Program-made: the position numbers and the translations under genes | Shown: positions 35,131-44,578 of the stretch, piece after piece | How the letters are laid out: every line of letters starts with the position of its first letter | Position numbering within the stretch: position 1 is the first letter of the stretch | Source: JAZGGS01 sp963714405 | GTDB lineage: Bacteria > Bacteroidota > Ignavibacteria > Ignavibacteriales > Ignavibacteriaceae | Direction: 5' to 3' | NCBI GenBank assembly: GCA_963714405.1 | Contig: CAVQOH010000002.1 | Location: forward strand, 1,116,001-1,180,000 | Length of the DNA stretch: 64,000 nucleotides | The notes under the pieces: generated by a model | What the model was told of the DNA's origin: nothing | The model's input: the letters and a program-made list of their open reading frames with translations, nothing else | Database searches by the model: none

Positions 35131-35835
35131 ATGAAAATTAAAGATTCAATATTTTTAGTAACCGGTGGAAGTGCGGGCATAGGAAAAGCAACCGCAAAAA
35201 TGTTATCTGAAAAAGGTGGAAAAGTCGCTATAACAGGTAGGGATAAAATCAAACTTGAAAAAGTAGCACAAGAAATTAATGCATTCCCCATTCATACAGA
35301 TGTAGCAAAGGAAAATGATGTAGAGAGAACTTATGAAGAATTTCTTAAGGAGTTCGGTAAACTCGATTGTTTAATAAATAATGCAGGAATAGGGGGAGGA
35401 TGGGGAGAAATTACTGAACTCGATATGAATACATTTCGGAAAGTGTATGATGTAAATGTTTTTGGCGCTGCAATGATGGGTAGTAAAGCAGCTCAATTAT
35501 TCAAAAAGCAAAATTATGGAAACATAGTTAACATAGCTTCTACAGCTGCGGTAAAGGGATATGCAAAGGGTACTATTTATTCATCTTCCAAATTTGCCTT
35601 AAGAGGAATGACTCAATGCTGGCAGGCAGATCTGAGAAAATATAATGTTAGAGTGATACTTATAAATCCAAGTGAAGTTACCACTGCATTTGGAAATTCT
35701 GAAAGAGTTGAAAGAAAAGAAATTCCAAATAAATTAAGAAGCAATGAAATTGCTCATACAATAGTTTCAACACTTGAAATGGATGACAGAGGTTTCATTC
35801 CCGAAGTTACTGTTTGGGCTACAAATCCTTTTTGA
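35131..35835 (+). CDS. Short-chain dehydrogenase/reductase
   Basis: A 234-residue classical SDR. The cofactor motif is VTGGSAGIGKATAKML, then NNAGIGGG; the active site is Ser in NIASTAAV and YSSSK for Tyr/Lys. TGRDK after the second strand, with a basic residue, favours NADPH. It resembles 3-oxoacyl-ACP reductase-like enzymes; the substrate is unknown. It is followed after 23 bases by a NUDIX gene. Confidence 0.9.
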   Translation: MKIKDSIFLVTGGSAGIGKATAKMLSEKGGKVAITGRDKIKLEKVAQEINAFPIHTDVAKENDVERTYEEFLKEFGKLDCLINNAGIGGGWGEITELDMNTFRKVYDVNVFGAAMMGSKAAQLFKKQNYGNIVNIASTAAVKGYAKGTIYSSSKFALRGMTQCWQADLRKYNVRVILINPSEVTTAFGNSERVERKEIPNKLRSNEIAHTIVSTLEMDDRGFIPEVTVWATNPF

Positions 35836-35858
35836 TAGTAAGAAACTTATAATTAAGA

Positions 35859-36503
35859 ATGAATAACTCCTCAAAAAAAGAACATATTCCCAAGTGGTTA
35901 CGGTGGGCAAGAGAAATTCAGCAGCTCAGCCAAACAGGATTAGCATTTGCACAAACCGAATATGAAAAACAGCGTTACACAAGGCTAATTGAGTTAGCTT
36001 CTGAAATAACTGTTCATCACACACAATTAAATGAACAAGAAGTTAAAAATGTTTTAATGAAACAACCCGGTTATGCTACTCCGAAAATTGATGTGAGAGC
36101 TGCAGTTATAAATCATGAAGGAAAAATTCTATTGGTTAAAGAAATTATGGATAAAAAATGGGCAATGCCCGGTGGTTGGGCAGATGTTGGAGATATTCCA
36201 ACTGAAGTAGCAATTAGAGAAACAAAAGAAGAGAGTGGATACGATGTTGCTCCCCAAAAAGTAATTGGTGTTTTTGATGCAAACAGAGGTGGAAGACCGC
36301 TCGAGTTTTTTCATGCATTTAAAATTATTTTCCTGTGTGATCTACTTGGAGGTAAGGCCGCAACAAGTGATGAAACTGAGGATGTTGCATTTTTTAAGAT
36401 TGATAATCTTCCACCACTATCACAAAACCGCACAAATATTAAGCATATCAACGAATTAAAATTACATCTTGAAAACGAGCTTAGACCCACTTTTTTTGAC
36501 TAA
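35859..36503 (+). CDS. NUDIX hydrolase with N-terminal helical domain
   Basis: A 214-residue protein. An N-terminal helical domain (about 1-65, WLRWAREIQQLSQTGLAFA) is the typical Nudix_N_2 extension. The NUDIX domain follows with the box GGWADVGDIPTEVAIRETKE then ESG. The first Glu of the usual GX5E is Asp here, while REXXEE is intact. Enzymes with this layout hydrolyse ADP-ribose or similar nucleotide sugars. It is likely cotranscribed with the SDR gene. Confidence 0.88.
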   Translation: MNNSSKKEHIPKWLRWAREIQQLSQTGLAFAQTEYEKQRYTRLIELASEITVHHTQLNEQEVKNVLMKQPGYATPKIDVRAAVINHEGKILLVKEIMDKKWAMPGGWADVGDIPTEVAIRETKEESGYDVAPQKVIGVFDANRGGRPLEFFHAFKIIFLCDLLGGKAATSDETEDVAFFKIDNLPPLSQNRTNIKHINELKLHLENELRPTFFD

Positions 36504-36751
36504 AACTAAAGATCGAAAGTTAAACCATACTAAACACTCCGCTTAAAAAATTATTTTTAACTCTTATTGCTATTAAAATATAAAGTTCTTATGTTGCTTT
36601 GTCTTATGTGTTTCCACACTTTTTAGCAATTATCAATCTTTATCTCTCGTTAACTATCCTGATTTTTGATTGTACTCAATTAGGATTGATTTAGGTATCA
36701 AAAGTGATAGAAACAAAATATAATAATCACTAATTAACAAAAGGAGGCATA

Positions 36752-37261
36752 TTGTTAATTTATAAATTTTGGCGCAGTAGTTTGGTTATCACAATAGCTG
36801 CTATGTTTTTATCGGTTAATGCACAGCAGATGCAAACCACCTCCGTAACCGAACCAATTGAAAATCAAAGTAATCTTCAAATTGTGAGTGATATGTATAA
36901 CTCATTTGCAACAGGAGATATTCCGGCTGTTCTTGCAGGTATGAGCCCAAATATTGAGTGGAATGAATCAGAAAATTCTGCATATGCTGATGGCAATCCA
37001 TATGTTGGACCGGATGCAGTTTTAAATGGTGTGTTTAAAAAATTAGGAACAGAATGGGAATACTGGAAACTAAAAGATCAGGTTTTTTATGAAGCACAGA
37101 ATGGTGAAATAATTGTTACCGGAAGATATAATGCTAAGTATAAAGAAACCGGGAAAGAAATTAATGCACAGTTTGTGCACATCTTTTGGATTGAGAATGG
37201 GAAAGTTATAAAGTTTCAACAATATGCTGATACCCACCAGGTTAATGCTGCAATGCAATAA
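36752..37261 (+). CDS. Exported SnoaL-like (NTF2-fold) protein
   Basis: A 169-residue protein that starts at TTG, supported by AAGGAGG at 36741-36747. A signal peptide ends at about residue 24 (VNAQ). The NTF2-like/SnoaL domain follows (LQIVSDMYNSFATGDIPAVL, SPNIEWNESE, AQFVHIFWIENGKVIKFQQY). Most SnoaL-like proteins are cytoplasmic enzymes of small molecules. It is the first of six consecutive genes for small exported proteins, spaced 39-68 bases apart. Confidence 0.8.
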   Translation: MLIYKFWRSSLVITIAAMFLSVNAQQMQTTSVTEPIENQSNLQIVSDMYNSFATGDIPAVLAGMSPNIEWNESENSAYADGNPYVGPDAVLNGVFKKLGTEWEYWKLKDQVFYEAQNGEIIVTGRYNAKYKETGKEINAQFVHIFWIENGKVIKFQQYADTHQVNAAMQ

Positions 37262-37302
37262 TATTCATTCGATTTAATCAAATAATTTATAAGGAGTTTA
37301 AT

Positions 37303-37752
37303 TTGAAAAACCTAATAAGTTCTTTCGCCGTTCTGTGTGTTCTTCTGTCACTTTCAATAAACATTTTTGCAGGTGATAAAGAAGATGTACTTGCTTTAGT
37401 TAGTAAAAACATAGAGGCGTTTAACAAACAGGATTACAAAACCTATTTTTCAAACTTTGTAGAAGACAACACAGAATTCCCATACGTTGTGTCACCATTG
37501 AGGCATGATGCTGCAATGTGGAAAAACTTTATTGAAGGAACCACATCACTTGCATACGTGAATTATCACCAACAGGATGAACAAGTTCAACTTTATAATG
37601 GAAACGCAGCAGTTGTAACAGCTTATTTTATATTTAGCTGGATGGAAAAAGGAGGGCAGATGAATTATCAAACAGGAAGGGCAAGTATGGTTTTAGTAAA
37701 GCAAGGAGAGAAATGGATGACAGCACATATGCATTTTTCTGAAATGTTTTAA
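37303..37752 (+). CDS. Exported SnoaL/DUF4440-like protein
   Basis: A 149-residue protein that starts at TTG with AAGGAG at 37291-37296. Signal peptide to about residue 23 (NIFAG). The mature part is another NTF2-like fold (VLALVSKNIEAFNKQDYKTY ... QTGRASMVLVKQGEKWMTAH MHF). It is the second gene of the exported-protein run. The substrate is unknown. Confidence 0.75.
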   Translation: MKNLISSFAVLCVLLSLSINIFAGDKEDVLALVSKNIEAFNKQDYKTYFSNFVEDNTEFPYVVSPLRHDAAMWKNFIEGTTSLAYVNYHQQDEQVQLYNGNAAVVTAYFIFSWMEKGGQMNYQTGRASMVLVKQGEKWMTAHMHFSEMF

Positions 37753-37791
37753 ATTTATAAATACAACGAGTTTTTAATTAAAAGGAAAAAA

Positions 37792-38283
37792 ATGAAATCA
37801 CTTATAAAAAATGTTCTTTTCTTAAGTTCCTTCTCTCTAATAATAGTAATTGTATTTTTTGCAGGATGCCAGCAGATTAATAATTCTAAAGCCGAAACAC
37901 CTGAGTATTTCAGTCTTCGTCCCGAAGTTGAAAAAGCATATGGTTATACACATGCTGTAAAGATTGGAAACGACATTAAAATTTCTGGTGCCGTTAGTAT
38001 GGATGATGAAGGAAATCCTACCGCAATCGGTGATTTAGAACAGCAAATGAAAAATTGTTATGCCGATTTGGAAAAAGTGTTGAAGTATTACGGATGTACT
38101 TTTGATGATGTTATTGTTGAGAATATTTTTACAACAAATATGCCTGAATTCCTGAATCAATCTGGCTATCGAAATAGAATTTACACTAAGCAATTTCCAG
38201 CCGGCTCCTGGCTTGGAGTAAAAGAATTAGCATTACCTGAGTTTATGATAGAAATAGAATTGGAAGCACATAAATCTAAATAA
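37792..38283 (+). CDS. RidA/YjgF-family lipoprotein
   Basis: A 163-residue protein with lipobox FAGC (Cys about 26) followed by a RidA-like domain: YTHAVKIGNDIKISGAVSMD, QMKNCYADLEKVLKYYGCTF, and PAGSWLGVKELALPEFMIEI. The key Arg used by RidA imine deaminases (usually in the R-x-x-x-x or 'EIEAIA' region) is not clearly present, so activity is uncertain. RidA proteins normally act in the cytoplasm; export is unusual. Confidence 0.78.
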   Translation: MKSLIKNVLFLSSFSLIIVIVFFAGCQQINNSKAETPEYFSLRPEVEKAYGYTHAVKIGNDIKISGAVSMDDEGNPTAIGDLEQQMKNCYADLEKVLKYYGCTFDDVIVENIFTTNMPEFLNQSGYRNRIYTKQFPAGSWLGVKELALPEFMIEIELEAHKSK

Positions 38284-38335
38284 CGGACTCTTAATACCGT
38301 TAATAATTTTTAAAAATTAAAAAGGAGATAGTACT

Positions 38336-38701
38336 ATGAAAAAGTTGAATTTATTATTCGCTGCATTATTTGCAGTTATATTATGCACAGGATATATCTT
38401 TGCACAGGATGCAACGGTAGTTGATCCTGATCATTATAAAGTTGAGTTTGAAAATGACCAGGTACGTGTATTAAGAATTACATACGGACCCGGAGAAAAA
38501 TCCGTTACGCACTCACATCCGGAAGGTGTAGCTGTTTTCTTAACAGATGGGAATGTTAAATTTACTTTTCCAGATGGAAAAACACAGGATGTAAAAGTCG
38601 AAGCTGGTCAGGTTATCTGGTCACCAGAATCAGTACATCTACCAGAAAATACAGGTGATAAACATTTTGAGGTAATTCAGATAGAGATGAAGACTAACTA
38701 A
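38336..38701 (+). CDS. Exported cupin protein
   Basis: A 121-residue protein with signal peptide (1-23) and a single cupin domain. The metal-site histidines lie in SVTHSHPEGVAVFL. The second cupin motif has GQVIWSPESVHLPEN. AAAGGAG at 38322-38328 is the ribosome binding site. Cupins of this size often bind a metal and a small ligand. Fourth gene of the run. Confidence 0.8.
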   Translation: MKKLNLLFAALFAVILCTGYIFAQDATVVDPDHYKVEFENDQVRVLRITYGPGEKSVTHSHPEGVAVFLTDGNVKFTFPDGKTQDVKVEAGQVIWSPESVHLPENTGDKHFEVIQIEMKTN

Positions 38702-38769
38702 AGAATATAAAACAGAAAAGTAATCAACTAACATACAGTTCATTTAACACAAACCGAAAGGAAAACATA

Positions 38770-39201
38770 ATGAAAAAACTCACATTCATCTTTGCTGCTA
38801 CAATTGTTGTATTGTTTTTTACAACAGGTAATTTTGCACAGGAAGAAGGACACTACTACACTGTAACAACATGGAAATTTGAGGTACCCGAAGGTGGCAG
38901 TATGTCTGAACTCACTGATCTTTTACAGGAATGGCAGGAAAAAGTTACATTTAAAAATGACAAAATTGTAAGCGAAAGAGTTATAAGACATCAGAGCGGA
39001 AGCGATATGCGCGATTGGGTTTTCATTTCAGAATATGCAAACTGGAATGATATTGATGCTGCTAATGATGTGCAAAGTAAATTAGTTGAAGAAGGTTGGC
39101 CTGATAAGGATGAAAGAAAAAAATTCTTTGATGCTTTCTGGAGCTATGTAGAAACTCATTCTGATGAAATATTTCAGGAACTTCCTTCATTTAGAAAATA
39201 A
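38770..39201 (+). CDS. Exported small protein, dimeric alpha/beta-barrel-like, copy 1
   Basis: A 143-residue protein with signal peptide (1-24). The mature part (YYTVTTWKFEVPEGGSMSEL, MRDWVFISEYANWNDIDAAN) has the alternation of a ferredoxin-like dimeric alpha/beta barrel. The following gene shares the layout. GAAAGGA at 38756-38762 is the ribosome binding site. The function is unknown. Confidence 0.6.
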   Translation: MKKLTFIFAATIVVLFFTTGNFAQEEGHYYTVTTWKFEVPEGGSMSELTDLLQEWQEKVTFKNDKIVSERVIRHQSGSDMRDWVFISEYANWNDIDAANDVQSKLVEEGWPDKDERKKFFDAFWSYVETHSDEIFQELPSFRK

Positions 39202-39264
39202 TGATCAGAATATCAGTTTATTTTAATCATTAAAAATTTATTAATCATTTTAAGGCGAGATGTT

Positions 39265-39687
39265 ATGAAAAGTCTAAATAAAATATTTTCAGTTTTACTG
39301 CTTGTAATGTTTGTTACAGGAGCTTCTTATTCTCAGGATGGAGATAATCCACTGCTCATTGTTAGCTCACAGAAAGTAAAAATGTCTGATATGAGCACAA
39401 TGGGAAAAATAATGAGTGAAAAGTTTGCCCCAATATTAAATAGTCTTGTAGATGATGGATTCTTGTTAAGCTGGGGCTCTTTTAATCATACTTGGGGTGA
39501 TGAATGGAACATGAATGTATGGTATGTAGCAAAAGATATGAACTCGTTTGATACATTTTGGGAGGAATATATGCAGAGAGTTAGCGAACAACAACCTGAT
39601 GCTTGGGCTCAGTTGAGAAACTACATACAGGAACATAAAGATAATATTTACACGATTACCAATCAGTATCCAATGCCAACAAGGTAA
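39265..39687 (+). CDS. Exported small protein, dimeric alpha/beta-barrel-like, copy 2
   Basis: A 140-residue protein with signal peptide (1-22). The mature domain (LLIVSSQKVKMSDMSTMGKI ... WNMNVWYVAKDMNSFDTFWE) looks like a remote relative of the preceding protein. It is the last of the six exported-protein genes and is followed by a hairpin at 39706-39736. The function is unknown. Confidence 0.6.
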   Translation: MKSLNKIFSVLLLVMFVTGASYSQDGDNPLLIVSSQKVKMSDMSTMGKIMSEKFAPILNSLVDDGFLLSWGSFNHTWGDEWNMNVWYVAKDMNSFDTFWEEYMQRVSEQQPDAWAQLRNYIQEHKDNIYTITNQYPMPTR

Positions 39688-39705
39688 ACGCAGCTCTGAT
39701 TAAGT

Positions 39706-39736
39706 AAGATGTCATCTTAATTTAGGATGACATCTT
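39706..39736 (+). terminator. Hairpin ending the exported-protein gene run
   Basis: AAGATGTCATC / GATGACATCTT, a perfect 11-bp stem with a 9-base loop. The T-run is weak. Confidence 0.6.
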
Positions 39737-39793
39737 CTAATAAATCCAATTCAATAAACACTATCTACTTTTTTAGGATGAAATGATTATTTA

Positions 39794-41137
39794 ATGCTTT
39801 CCGTAAAAACTAAACCTTTAAAATCTAAAACATTTCCCGCACTTTCAGAAAATACCTTTTTAAGGTATTTCACCTTTGCTGCTTTATATGTTGCACAAGG
39901 TATCCCCGAGGGATTGTTATGGTATGCAATACCAGCATGGTTGGCGATGAATGGAAAAAGTCCTGCAGAAATAGGTTCATACGTCGCCGTAATAGGAATT
40001 CCATGGAGTTTGAAGATTATTAACGCTCCAATTATGGATAGGTTCACATATTTAGCAATGGGACGACGAAGACCATGGGTATTATTTGGGCAGCTCGGCT
40101 TAATATTAAGTTTTTTATCAATGTCATTAATTATCGATCCTCTTAATAATTTAACAGTTTTAATGACTTTAGGATTTATTGTAAGCTTTTTCGAAGTTTC
40201 TCAGGATATAGCAGTTGATGGGATGGCAATTGATATTTTACCCGTTGATCAGCAGGCAAGAGCTAATGGTTTGATGTGGGGTTCAAAAACTTTGGGAATT
40301 TCTGCATCGGTTGCTACCGGCAGCTGGATAATGAGTGAATACGGTTACTTCTATGCTATAGTATCTTTTTCACTAATTATATCCATCATCATCCTGATCC
40401 CATTATTACTAAGAGAGAGACCCGGTGAAAAATTATTGCCGTGGACAAAAGGGGAGGTTTCAAAAACATCAGAAAAAATTCAATTACACAATTGGAAAAC
40501 TATTTTTAAAAGTCTTTTTAAAGTTTTTTTTCTGCCAGTAAGCTTTTTAATGGGTGTTGCAGCCTTTAGCTATTCTGTGGGAAGAGGTTTAATCGATACT
40601 GCATTACCGGTATTTACTGTTCAGGAACTGGGCTGGGCTGATACCCAGTATTCGCAAATCTTTGCAACAGCTAACCTGATTTCTGGAATAGCTGGAATGA
40701 TAGTCGGTGGTTTTTTAATAGATTATTTTGGAAAAGTAAAAATGATTTCTATCTATCTGATTCTATTAATACTACTTGTTGGAGCGATGTCTTTTTTTAG
40801 TATCTATTGGCAAAATGAAATTTTTGTTACGGGATTTATAATTGGTTTTTACATACTGTTAACTTTTACAACTATTGCTATATTCGCATCTGCGATGCAA
40901 CTTTGCTGGAAGAGAGTTGCCGCAACACAGTTTACACTTTATATGGCTATTTCAAATCTTGGTTTGGCTGCTGGAGCAGCAATAATGGGGCAACTAAAGG
41001 GAATATTTGATTGGGAATATGTAATTCTGGCTTATATTGTTTTTGCATTTGTGATGTTAGTTCTGATCAGGTTTATAAATTTTGAGAAGCATCAAAAGCG
41101 TGTTGATGATTTGGAACTCCAGTATTTAGAAAAATAG
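39794..41137 (+). CDS. Major facilitator superfamily transporter, AmpG/PucC-like
   Basis: A 447-residue protein with 12 predicted membrane helices. The start (LRYFTFAALYVAQGIPEGLL) and the loop motif DRFTYLAMGRRRPWVLFGQ are typical of AmpG-type and PucC-type MFS carriers. AmpG imports muropeptides; here the substrate cannot be told. The gene stands alone between two terminators/divergent genes. Confidence 0.85.
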   Translation: MLSVKTKPLKSKTFPALSENTFLRYFTFAALYVAQGIPEGLLWYAIPAWLAMNGKSPAEIGSYVAVIGIPWSLKIINAPIMDRFTYLAMGRRRPWVLFGQLGLILSFLSMSLIIDPLNNLTVLMTLGFIVSFFEVSQDIAVDGMAIDILPVDQQARANGLMWGSKTLGISASVATGSWIMSEYGYFYAIVSFSLIISIIILIPLLLRERPGEKLLPWTKGEVSKTSEKIQLHNWKTIFKSLFKVFFLPVSFLMGVAAFSYSVGRGLIDTALPVFTVQELGWADTQYSQIFATANLISGIAGMIVGGFLIDYFGKVKMISIYLILLILLVGAMSFFSIYWQNEIFVTGFIIGFYILLTFTTIAIFASAMQLCWKRVAATQFTLYMAISNLGLAAGAAIMGQLKGIFDWEYVILAYIVFAFVMLVLIRFINFEKHQKRVDDLELQYLEK

Positions 41138-41225
41138 AGCATATTTTTAAATGGTTCAGTTACAAATGACCATACCTATCAAAATATGCTGCCAAACTAA
41201 AATATTTTTAAAACTCTCCTGGTTT

Positions 41226-41876
41226 TTAATTAATAATCTGTCCCATGTTAAATCTTAACCCACCAAGAATTCCTGTTGATGTGAATTCAGTGCCAAATTC
41301 GTAAAGTGTATAAGAGAATCCTAAGGTTAACGAGAGCAACTTTGAAACCTGGTAAAAACCAGCCAATGTTCCTCTGATAAACACATCTGATCCAGTTTCC
41401 TCATATTCTCCCTGGCTCCAATCCCAGAAATATGGTCCAATTTCAAAAATGAAAAAAGGAACAAACGCACCCGAAGAATAAGGTTTCACATCCGAAATAT
41501 CATCATCAAGCGATGTAATGCTGGACCAGGTGGGAGCAGAAGGACCAAAATGCATACTTAAGCAAACATTAGTTTTACCGGAGCTTATTTCTGTACTCTC
41601 CTCAAAAAACTGGTTTGATTTATCAAGAAAATAATCCACTTCACCTGTCCATGCATTTCTTCCAACCGAAACTCCAACTGCCATAAATCGGAAAAGTTGA
41701 TAGCGAGCATCAATCCCTACGTAGTAACCGGTTGATAAAACCTCAGCCTCATCACCTCCGGGAAAGAGGGGACCTCCTAGAACACTGAATTCCACCCTAT
41801 CCCAAAATTCCAGCTCCTGTGCTTGAACTGTTAAAAAAGTTATTAAGAGTGGTAACAAAATCAAAAATTTGTTCAT
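41226..41876 (-). CDS. Outer-membrane beta-barrel protein
   Basis: A 216-residue protein. The start at 41876 is preferred because AGGAGG lies 6 bases upstream and the sequence MNKFLILLPLLITFLTVQAQ is a signal peptide; an upstream ATG at 41912 is not. The mature part has alternating strands and ends in a Gly/Asn-rich strand (GGLRFNMGQIIN). No specific family was recognised. It may be a small porin or adhesin-like barrel. Confidence 0.65.
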   Translation of the reverse strand: MNKFLILLPLLITFLTVQAQELEFWDRVEFSVLGGPLFPGGDEAEVLSTGYYVGIDARYQLFRFMAVGVSVGRNAWTGEVDYFLDKSNQFFEESTEISSGKTNVCLSMHFGPSAPTWSSITSLDDDISDVKPYSSGAFVPFFIFEIGPYFWDWSQGEYEETGSDVFIRGTLAGFYQVSKLLSLTLGFSYTLYEFGTEFTSTGILGGLRFNMGQIIN

Positions 41877-41976
41877 AGCATGCCTCCTATGCCAGATTGT
41901 GTGATATTGCAATTACTTTTTTAAATAAAGGAATTAATTATCATGAATAAAATTTATTTATGATAATTAATTAAGA

Positions 41977-42924
41977 TTATGGAATGGCAGGTGAAGGCTT
42001 TGATTCTCTTTGAGAATTTTCATTTTTCGGTTCATCGAAATTAATTTCTTCTTCACTATCTTCATTATCTATTTCATCAATAAACCAGAATCTTGTGTTT
42101 TTAAACTCCGGTGGTAACTCCCCAATTTGCCATCCCGGGTAGGTGGTTTCCAGGAAGTAATATTTTTTTCCATTAACGGTTTTAAACTTTCCGCCTCTTG
42201 AAATTGATACACCAAGCATTGCATGTTTATATTTATAGCTCCATAACATTGCGCAATCAACTTTCATTTTTTCAAGTATTACATAGAGAAGCAACGCTTT
42301 GGAATCACAATCTCCAAACCTGTAAGCAAGCGTACCAATTGGCGGGAACAAATCAAGGACTCCACCCGGGCGATCGTAAGGGATATTTTGTATAAATGTT
42401 ATAACAAAAATAACCCTGTCTTGTGGAGAAAAATTTTCATCCTTAAATATTTTATTAAAACCAGTTAAAATTGATTCCATTTGCGGGATGGAATTATTAT
42501 AAACTCTCCTGTAAACTTCTGCCCACACAATCCGTGCTTCTAAAACCGGATCTGGATACTGCGTTCCAAAATCGACACCCAGTTCTTTATAACTCATTGC
42601 AGAAATCCTTTCAATATAATCCATTGCCATTCTTACATCCTCTTCAAGCATTCTTATTGATAAATCATATTTTCTGGTACGAAGATTATTATCCCTGAAT
42701 CCCCATGAAAAAGTAGAATTGATAATTTTTTCGTTGGTTAGTGTGTCTGTAATAATTTCATATTTGCTTTTTTTTGTTTCATCAACTGATAGATCAATAT
42801 CAGGAAACTGTGCTGTTAAAACTATTACTATCATTACTAAAAATAAAAACAAGAAAATAAAGGCACATCCGAAAAAACCTTTTTTCATACAACCTTTATT
42901 TAAGTTTTTATTTTGCTTTGGCAT
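41977..42924 (-). CDS. Membrane-anchored transglutaminase-like cysteine protein
   Basis: A 315-residue protein with one N-terminal membrane helix (about 14-36). A transglutaminase-like core lies at about 175-250: Cys in YRFGDCDSKALLLYVILE and His in YKYKHAMLGVSI; the third (Asp) residue is less clear. The C-terminus is acidic and low complexity. It is the second gene after the DUF350 gene, separated by 23 bases. Peptidase, amidase or structural roles are possible. Confidence 0.6.
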   Translation of the reverse strand: MPKQNKNLNKGCMKKGFFGCAFIFLFLFLVMIVIVLTAQFPDIDLSVDETKKSKYEIITDTLTNEKIINSTFSWGFRDNNLRTRKYDLSIRMLEEDVRMAMDYIERISAMSYKELGVDFGTQYPDPVLEARIVWAEVYRRVYNNSIPQMESILTGFNKIFKDENFSPQDRVIFVITFIQNIPYDRPGGVLDLFPPIGTLAYRFGDCDSKALLLYVILEKMKVDCAMLWSYKYKHAMLGVSISRGGKFKTVNGKKYYFLETTYPGWQIGELPPEFKNTRFWFIDEIDNEDSEEEINFDEPKNENSQRESKPSPAIP

Positions 42925-42947
42925 ATTACTGCATTTCCCAAATAAAA

Positions 42948-43490
42948 TTACAAACTGCCAATATCAATTAGTGAAACCTGAGGATAAGGAATTAGTGAAT
43001 CAAGAATTGTTGTTATTCCCGGTTGAAGCAGAAGCGCTATTGAAATAATTATTATACCAAGAAGCAAACTAACTGCAATATTGTTGTTTTTAATTTCTGC
43101 CAGTTCATCAAGATCTTTTGTGAGCCACATAAAAAATTTCATTGCCAGGTAAATAGAAGAAAATGCTACAAGACCCGCAATAATTATATGTAAAAGCATA
43201 ATTAGAATTGTTCGCAGAAATGTTGTTATAACGGCATCAGGATTGCGTAATGTATTTCCAAATATTGTAATTGCAGATTCTATTGATCTGCTTACAACAA
43301 GAATAAGTGCAATTATAATTGAACTATTTAGTATTGCCACAGCAATATTATTTTTCTTTAGCTCTTCATTTTCGTTTATTCCACTTATCATTTTTTGGAA
43401 TAATTTTGAAGCAGCATAAATGAAGAGTACACCAATCAGCAGTGAAAGAGCAATTTGTACCAAACCAGTAATAAAAAGTATTAAATCCAT
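42948..43490 (-). CDS. DUF350 family membrane protein
   Basis: A 180-residue protein with four predicted helices in two repeated halves, each with the pattern helix - NEELKKNNIAVAI / LAEIKNNNIAVSL - helix, which is the DUF350 signature (loop with NNIA). Such proteins are of unknown function and often adjoin polyamine or membrane-stress genes. Cotranscription with the transglutaminase-like gene is likely. Confidence 0.75.
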   Translation of the reverse strand: MDLILFITGLVQIALSLLIGVLFIYAASKLFQKMISGINENEELKKNNIAVAILNSSIIIALILVVSRSIESAITIFGNTLRNPDAVITTFLRTILIMLLHIIIAGLVAFSSIYLAMKFFMWLTKDLDELAEIKNNNIAVSLLLGIIIISIALLLQPGITTILDSLIPYPQVSLIDIGSL

Positions 43491-43629
43491 TTTACCCTCT
43501 TTTATTAAATTAAGGGAGTTATTATATGTATAAGCTGTTTATTACAATAAAGTTAACAATATTAAATTTTACATGATATTATGAATTAGTTAAATTCTAA
43601 TACCAAATTTAGCTTTTGTAAAATATAAA

Positions 43630-44578
43630 GTGAATAATATATCAATTAAAAACAGTTTAATTCTTCTCATAATAATTGCAGCATGCATTAGCTTGATTCA
43701 AAAATGTTCACCTTCACTTAGTGCAAGTTACAATGCAGGGTTGCAAAGTTATAATGATGAAAAATACAGAACCGCAATTGCACATTTTACAAGGGCTTTG
43801 TGGGATGAACCTACTAACCCCGAAATTTATTTTTTAAGAGCAGGATGCAAATTTTATCTTAAAGATTATCCTGGTGCAATTGATGATTATTCTCATGCAA
43901 TTATCACTAAATAAACATGAAACTAGGTATTACACAAATCGTGGTTTAGTTTACACAGCAATAAGTAATTATGATGAAGCAATACTGGATTTTAATAACG
44001 CAATAAAAATTGATTCTTCAAATCCCGAAATATTTTTTAACAGGGGTTATGCCAGAGAACTTTTAGGTGATTATAACGGAGCAATTGATGATTACTCTGT
44101 TTCAATAACCCTTGATTCTACTGATTCAAGATATTTTGTTAACAGGGGAAACATATTCAGCATAACCGGTAATTTCAATGAATCCATAAAAGATTATAGT
44201 TATGCCATTAAATTAAATCCAACAGATCAAATTGCATTTAAAAATAGGGGAGAAGATTTTATTCATATTGGAAAATTTAAAGAAGCAATAGAAGATCTTT
44301 CTAATGCTATAAAATTTGATGCTGGGAATGCTGAAATTTACTACTCACGCGCTGAGGCAAAAGTAGGTTTGCAAAATTTCTTAGGTGCTGCAGTGGATTA
44401 TACTTACATTATCAATCTGAATCCTACAGATGCTTTAGCTTTTTACAACCGTGGAATATGCTATGCAAATGTGGAATTGAAAGAAAATGCATGTGCGGAT
44501 TTTACTAAGGCAGGTGATTTAGGATTATTTGAAGCATACGAAGTTATCAATGAATATTGCAACAAAGATGAAAAATAA
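43630..44578 (+). pseudogene. TPR protein gene split by a +1 frameshift
   Basis: Two overlapping frames read as one TPR protein. The first (GTG 43630, 94 codons) has a signal-like hydrophobic N-terminus, then TPRs ending DDYSHAI before a stop at 43912-43914. The second (43874-44578) resumes the repeat as SLNKHETRYYTNRG. By comparison with the next repeat (DDYSVSITLDSTDSRYFVNRG has the same layout) one extra A near 43902 explains the break. Joined, the product would be about 315 residues of TPRs. It may be a real mutation, a sequencing error, or +1 frameshifting; the next gene begins directly at its stop. Confidence 0.65.
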
